Below are positions 61,080-64,000 of a stretch of 64,000 nt of DNA, in pieces; the stretch's first letter is position 1, and every line of letters begins with the position of its first letter. Made by a program: the position numbers and the translations under genes. The notes below the pieces were generated by a model. It worked only from the letters and a program-made list of their open reading frames with translations. It ran no database searches and was not told the origin of the DNA. This DNA comes from Branchiostoma floridae (taxonomy: Eukaryota; Chordata; Leptocardii; Amphioxiformes; Branchiostomatidae), in the NCBI RefSeq assembly GCF_000003815.2, contig NC_049994.1, positions 1,003,239 to 1,067,238 of the forward strand, written 5' to 3'.

Positions 61080-61600
61080 CAAGAAATAAATACTTATGTA
61101 TCAGTGTTCCAACTGAAAAATTTCAAGTTGCGCACTGCGCTACCTGGATTTAAAATTACGACTTACGTTGCGCCAACCAAATTGCATTTTCAAGTGTGCA
61201 AGTGGTTATTTCGAGCACTGTTGCTGCAGGTTAAGGATACAGCCTTCGGGTTATCTCTAAGGAGAGGTTTCAACAGACAAGGAAAGAAGAAGTCTGTAGT
61301 GCCATTGTCTAAGTGGTAACCACAATTACCAATCTGAAGTTACAAGGGTACTGAAAAAGAGAAGAGAACCTGGATCGTTTAGACAGTACAGTAGAGAAGT
61401 CAGGAAATGAGGCAGGATACCACAGATTCTGATAGCTTGGAAGAGAAATGAAGAGGAGCTTAAGAAGCAAGGACTCAATGGGAAAGAGATTGCAAACATT
61501 GCTGTTGATTGGAAGAGAGACAAAGACTTACAAACCCTGACAACCCAAGATGGATCTTTCACATCAGCAGCAGAAGTTGATATGTAAGTTTAAAGCTGGC
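61080..61600 (+). pseudogene. degenerate coding-like stretch, unassigned
   Basis: Around 61200-61580 the base composition (AGAAG/GAGAA-rich, few stops over short runs) suggests a decayed coding sequence, perhaps of the surrounding transposon. Frames are broken by stops (e.g. GGTAACC after KKKSVVPLSKW). No motif was recognised, so a function cannot be given. Confidence 0.3.
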
Positions 61601-61824
61601 CCAACTCAAGAACACAGCCCTGTGACTAGACTTACTACCCATAACCACAAAAAACTCCATCTGCGGTCAACCTAAAATTGTACTTGAACAATGTTACACG
61701 CCATTGACACCATCAATGAGTGTAAATTTGACTATGGTTCTTTTGATTCTGTTGTAAATAGATGTACCAATAAAACATTGTTGAAATTCAGTATCGCAGG
61801 CATCTTGCTTACAATGAGAGATAT

Positions 61825-63261
61825 CAGGGCTCGAAATACTACCTGCTTATGCAGGTTAGTGAAGGTAAAATTGGAGCTGTGCATGTATTTTTGATGTCTA
61901 CCTGAACCCAACCTGCACTGGTCCCAAATACTAGGTTTTTATACATAAACGTTATATGATGTAGGTGTACGTGGATTGTTATTAGCTGCATTGAATGTTA
62001 CCACAACCACCTATATTAAGTAATATTCTGTAGAAAAGAAAAACTGGCAATGGTTCCTGAACAATTTTAGTATGAACTATAACGGGAGGTGCCCCAACAC
62101 GGTACGCTTTTTCTTGCGCTCAAACTCATGGCGCTCCATCGCTAGTTGCCTGAGAGTGGTCAAATTTTGATGACTGAATTTTTTACACATAGATTTGAAC
62201 AACATACTTGAATAAGAAATGCATTCATGTGGTTCATGAACCTTTCGCGCTGCATGTTACAAGCGGCAAACACTGTGAGACAATTTCGTGTATGTAACCT
62301 TCCAATTTTGTTCTACGCTGGACAGTGTGCCTAACTCGGTACGCTTTTTTTTACATTTTGCTCTCTTCAGAAGTAAGTGGTAAATTTAAGTACACAGAAA
62401 AAAATTAATAATAAGATATTTTAGCTTTCTTTTGACAGTAAAATCGTGACTGTATGTACTTCTTGTCTCACATGAGGAAGGCTGTACCTAAAACAATCCA
62501 GCTCATGTTTTTACGGGCAATGGGCTGAATGCACTGATTGTGAATGCCCGACTAAAAAACCATTACGAAAAAAAGACACCGCTAACATCAACAAAACTCG
62601 GTCTGATTATATGAAAATATCATCTACATCTCTCTATCAAGTCTTATTTTCATAGACAACACGAATCATTTGTTACAGGCAAATAAATCTTTGGAGCGTT
62701 CTCTAGTCTGTCACATTCACGGCCACACTCCCTTGGGAGTACAATGGTGGCAATGTTTATGTCGCTTCCTTTTGGTTGCTTTTCTACTCAACAGACATTT
62801 GAAGACCCATATTCATAGTGTTTTATGGAGCTTTATTTATGTGTATCATGGCAGTTGTGTGACTGCTTGAAAGAGTTCGTATAGTTAGCGACACGAGCCG
62901 CCAATACGCAGAGGCAGGTGACCGCAGTGATTCAGCACTGTCAACATTACTGTTAGAATTCTGCTTTTTTAAACATGAAGTAAATATGTTAAAGTATATT
63001 TGGACTGCAAATTAAAGCTGTGTGCATGGACTTGGTTTATTTACCTTTGTAATCAGCATAGTCAGTGGCAACAAACACGGTGTACTTATGGATAATAAGA
63101 TCAGCAAAAAATCCGTTCCGTCTTACGACGGGGACCGTCTTAGGGCGGCCCCCGTTACTTCCGAAATTCAGAGTGGTGCAGGTAAAATTTGCGTGGTGCA
63201 GGCTATTTTCAATGCTACCTGCACCAGTGCAGGTATGCAGAAAAAAGTATTTCGAGCCTTG
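61825..63261. mobile_element. hAT-like TIR element, CAGGGCTCGAAATAC end
   Basis: The left end CAGGGCTCGAAATACTACCT and the inverted right end CAAGGCTCGAAATACTT differ at one base in the first 15. CAGGG-type ends are common in hAT elements. An 8-bp duplication was not found, so the family is tentative. It is interrupted by the element at 62082-63155, leaving only about 350 bp of its own sequence. Confidence 0.65.
62082..63155. mobile_element. ACGGGAGGTGCCC element, complete copy
   Basis: Left end ACGGGAGGTGCCCCAACACG, inverted right end ACGGGGGCCGCCCTAAGACG, TA on both sides. It shares most of its length with 16411-17542, including CTGTGTGCATGGACTTGGTT near the right end and the TTTTGACAGTAAAAT-GTGA segment. 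Non-autonomous. Confidence 0.8.
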
Positions 63262-64000
63262 GATAAAGTATGTACATGTACAAGAGACCTTAGTAGTAGA
63301 GAGAACAGTCAACTGTTGCTTTTCTGTCCATACTTCACGACACATATACAAAAACACTGGTTTTAAGCTTGGCAAAAAACTGTGTTTTTGTAACCTTGAA
63401 ACAATGTTTCTTTTTGAAGTTGCCCAATTCCTTGGCATCGAGTTTCTGAAAATTTTACCACTATTCTTGTGAAGCTAAAGACACTCTGTAGTTGATTTGG
63501 GTACTCTTTATTATTCTCAGCACTTGTCGAATTACTGCCCTACCGTGACTTCCCTGTTTTTTGCCAAATAATGGAAATTCGCCCCAATACTTGCTGCCCT
63601 GTTACCATGGCAACCAAGAATATTAAGCCAAAACCTGATAGAAAGGTATCTTGGAGTGTAATGTATCATTTAATTACACAAAATGTGCAAAAAGAACTGA
63701 AGTAATGCAGTCAGTGCTTGCAGACCTTAGCAACGTCACACAAGTACATGGCGAGGGGGGTATCCAGACTTCAGGGGGTATGTACAGGGGGGTTAGAGTT
63801 TTACAATTGCCTAATTTTTGTGATTTCTGTGTTTAGATAGATCATCTCCATATTTTAAGATGCGTATTTCAAAAAGTTTGTACTAATGTCCCCCCCTACC
63901 ATAAGATAAAAGTCTACTCGTTAATCCACTACGCCAAGATAAATTACTATGTGTATAGGCGTGCTAATACAACTCAAGTGACGGAGCGCGTGATAATACG

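Larger units (their letters stand above)
60410..63896. mobile_element. 3.5-kb TIR element, GGGGGGGACA ends, TA flanks
   Basis: The left ~143 bp (60410-60552) and the inverted right ~142 bp (63755-63896) align. Shared landmarks are GGGGGGGACA, GAAATACGC, ATATGGAGA, ATCTGAA/ATCTAAA and TAACCCCCCTGTACAT-CCCCCTGAA. TA lies on both outer sides. The interior is long but carries no intact transposase; it holds other elements at 60855-61034, 61825-63261 and 62082-63155. Confidence 0.75.

Overview
The window looks like nuclear DNA of an invertebrate chordate, most likely an amphioxus (Branchiostoma). The intron-rich gene encodes a type I diacylglycerol kinase very close to vertebrate DGK-beta. The non-coding DNA is AT-rich, full of small TIR transposons, and rich in motifs such as ACATGTACATG and TAACGTTAC. 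The species call is an inference. Most of the window is intron, intergenic DNA, repeats and transposons. Three runs of N (2056-2645, 3390-3928, 47639-47738) show it is a draft assembly.

Layout. 1-15.8 kb: no protein gene recognised. It holds a ~400-bp tandem array next to an assembly gap, several TIR elements, a satellite-bearing foldback element, and a three-level nest of transposons ending in a mariner relic. 15.8-42.5 kb: the + strand diacylglycerol kinase gene, 21 exons reconstructed with matching intron phases. They give 796 codons from a linker through two EF-hands, two C1 fingers, the catalytic domain and the accessory domain to a stop at 42478. The N-terminal (RVH) exons were not found. 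Its introns carry a 34-bp minisatellite nearly filling one intron, a 3.56-kb TIR element with a 10-bp-TSD foldback element and a LINE fragment inside, and other nested MITEs. A 57-bp minisatellite straddles an exon-intron junction and copies the 5' splice site 15 times. 42.5-47.4 kb: probable 3' UTR or downstream DNA with a Harbinger-like MITE. 48.2-50.5 kb: a 39-bp minisatellite array. 51.6-52.7 kb: four phase-compatible exons of an unidentified minus-strand gene. 52.98-59.06 kb: a full-length LINE of the L1/Tx1 type with two intact ORFs, poly(A) tail and target-site duplication. 59-64 kb: MITEs, including a 3.5-kb TIR element with others nested inside.

How it works together. The kinase would phosphorylate diacylglycerol to phosphatidic acid under Ca2+ control through its EF-hands. 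The other features are mostly mobile DNA, whose insertions can be ordered from empty-site comparisons inside the window. The strongest unusual observations are the splice-donor-copying minisatellite in the kinase gene, the intact LINE, and the nested transposons.
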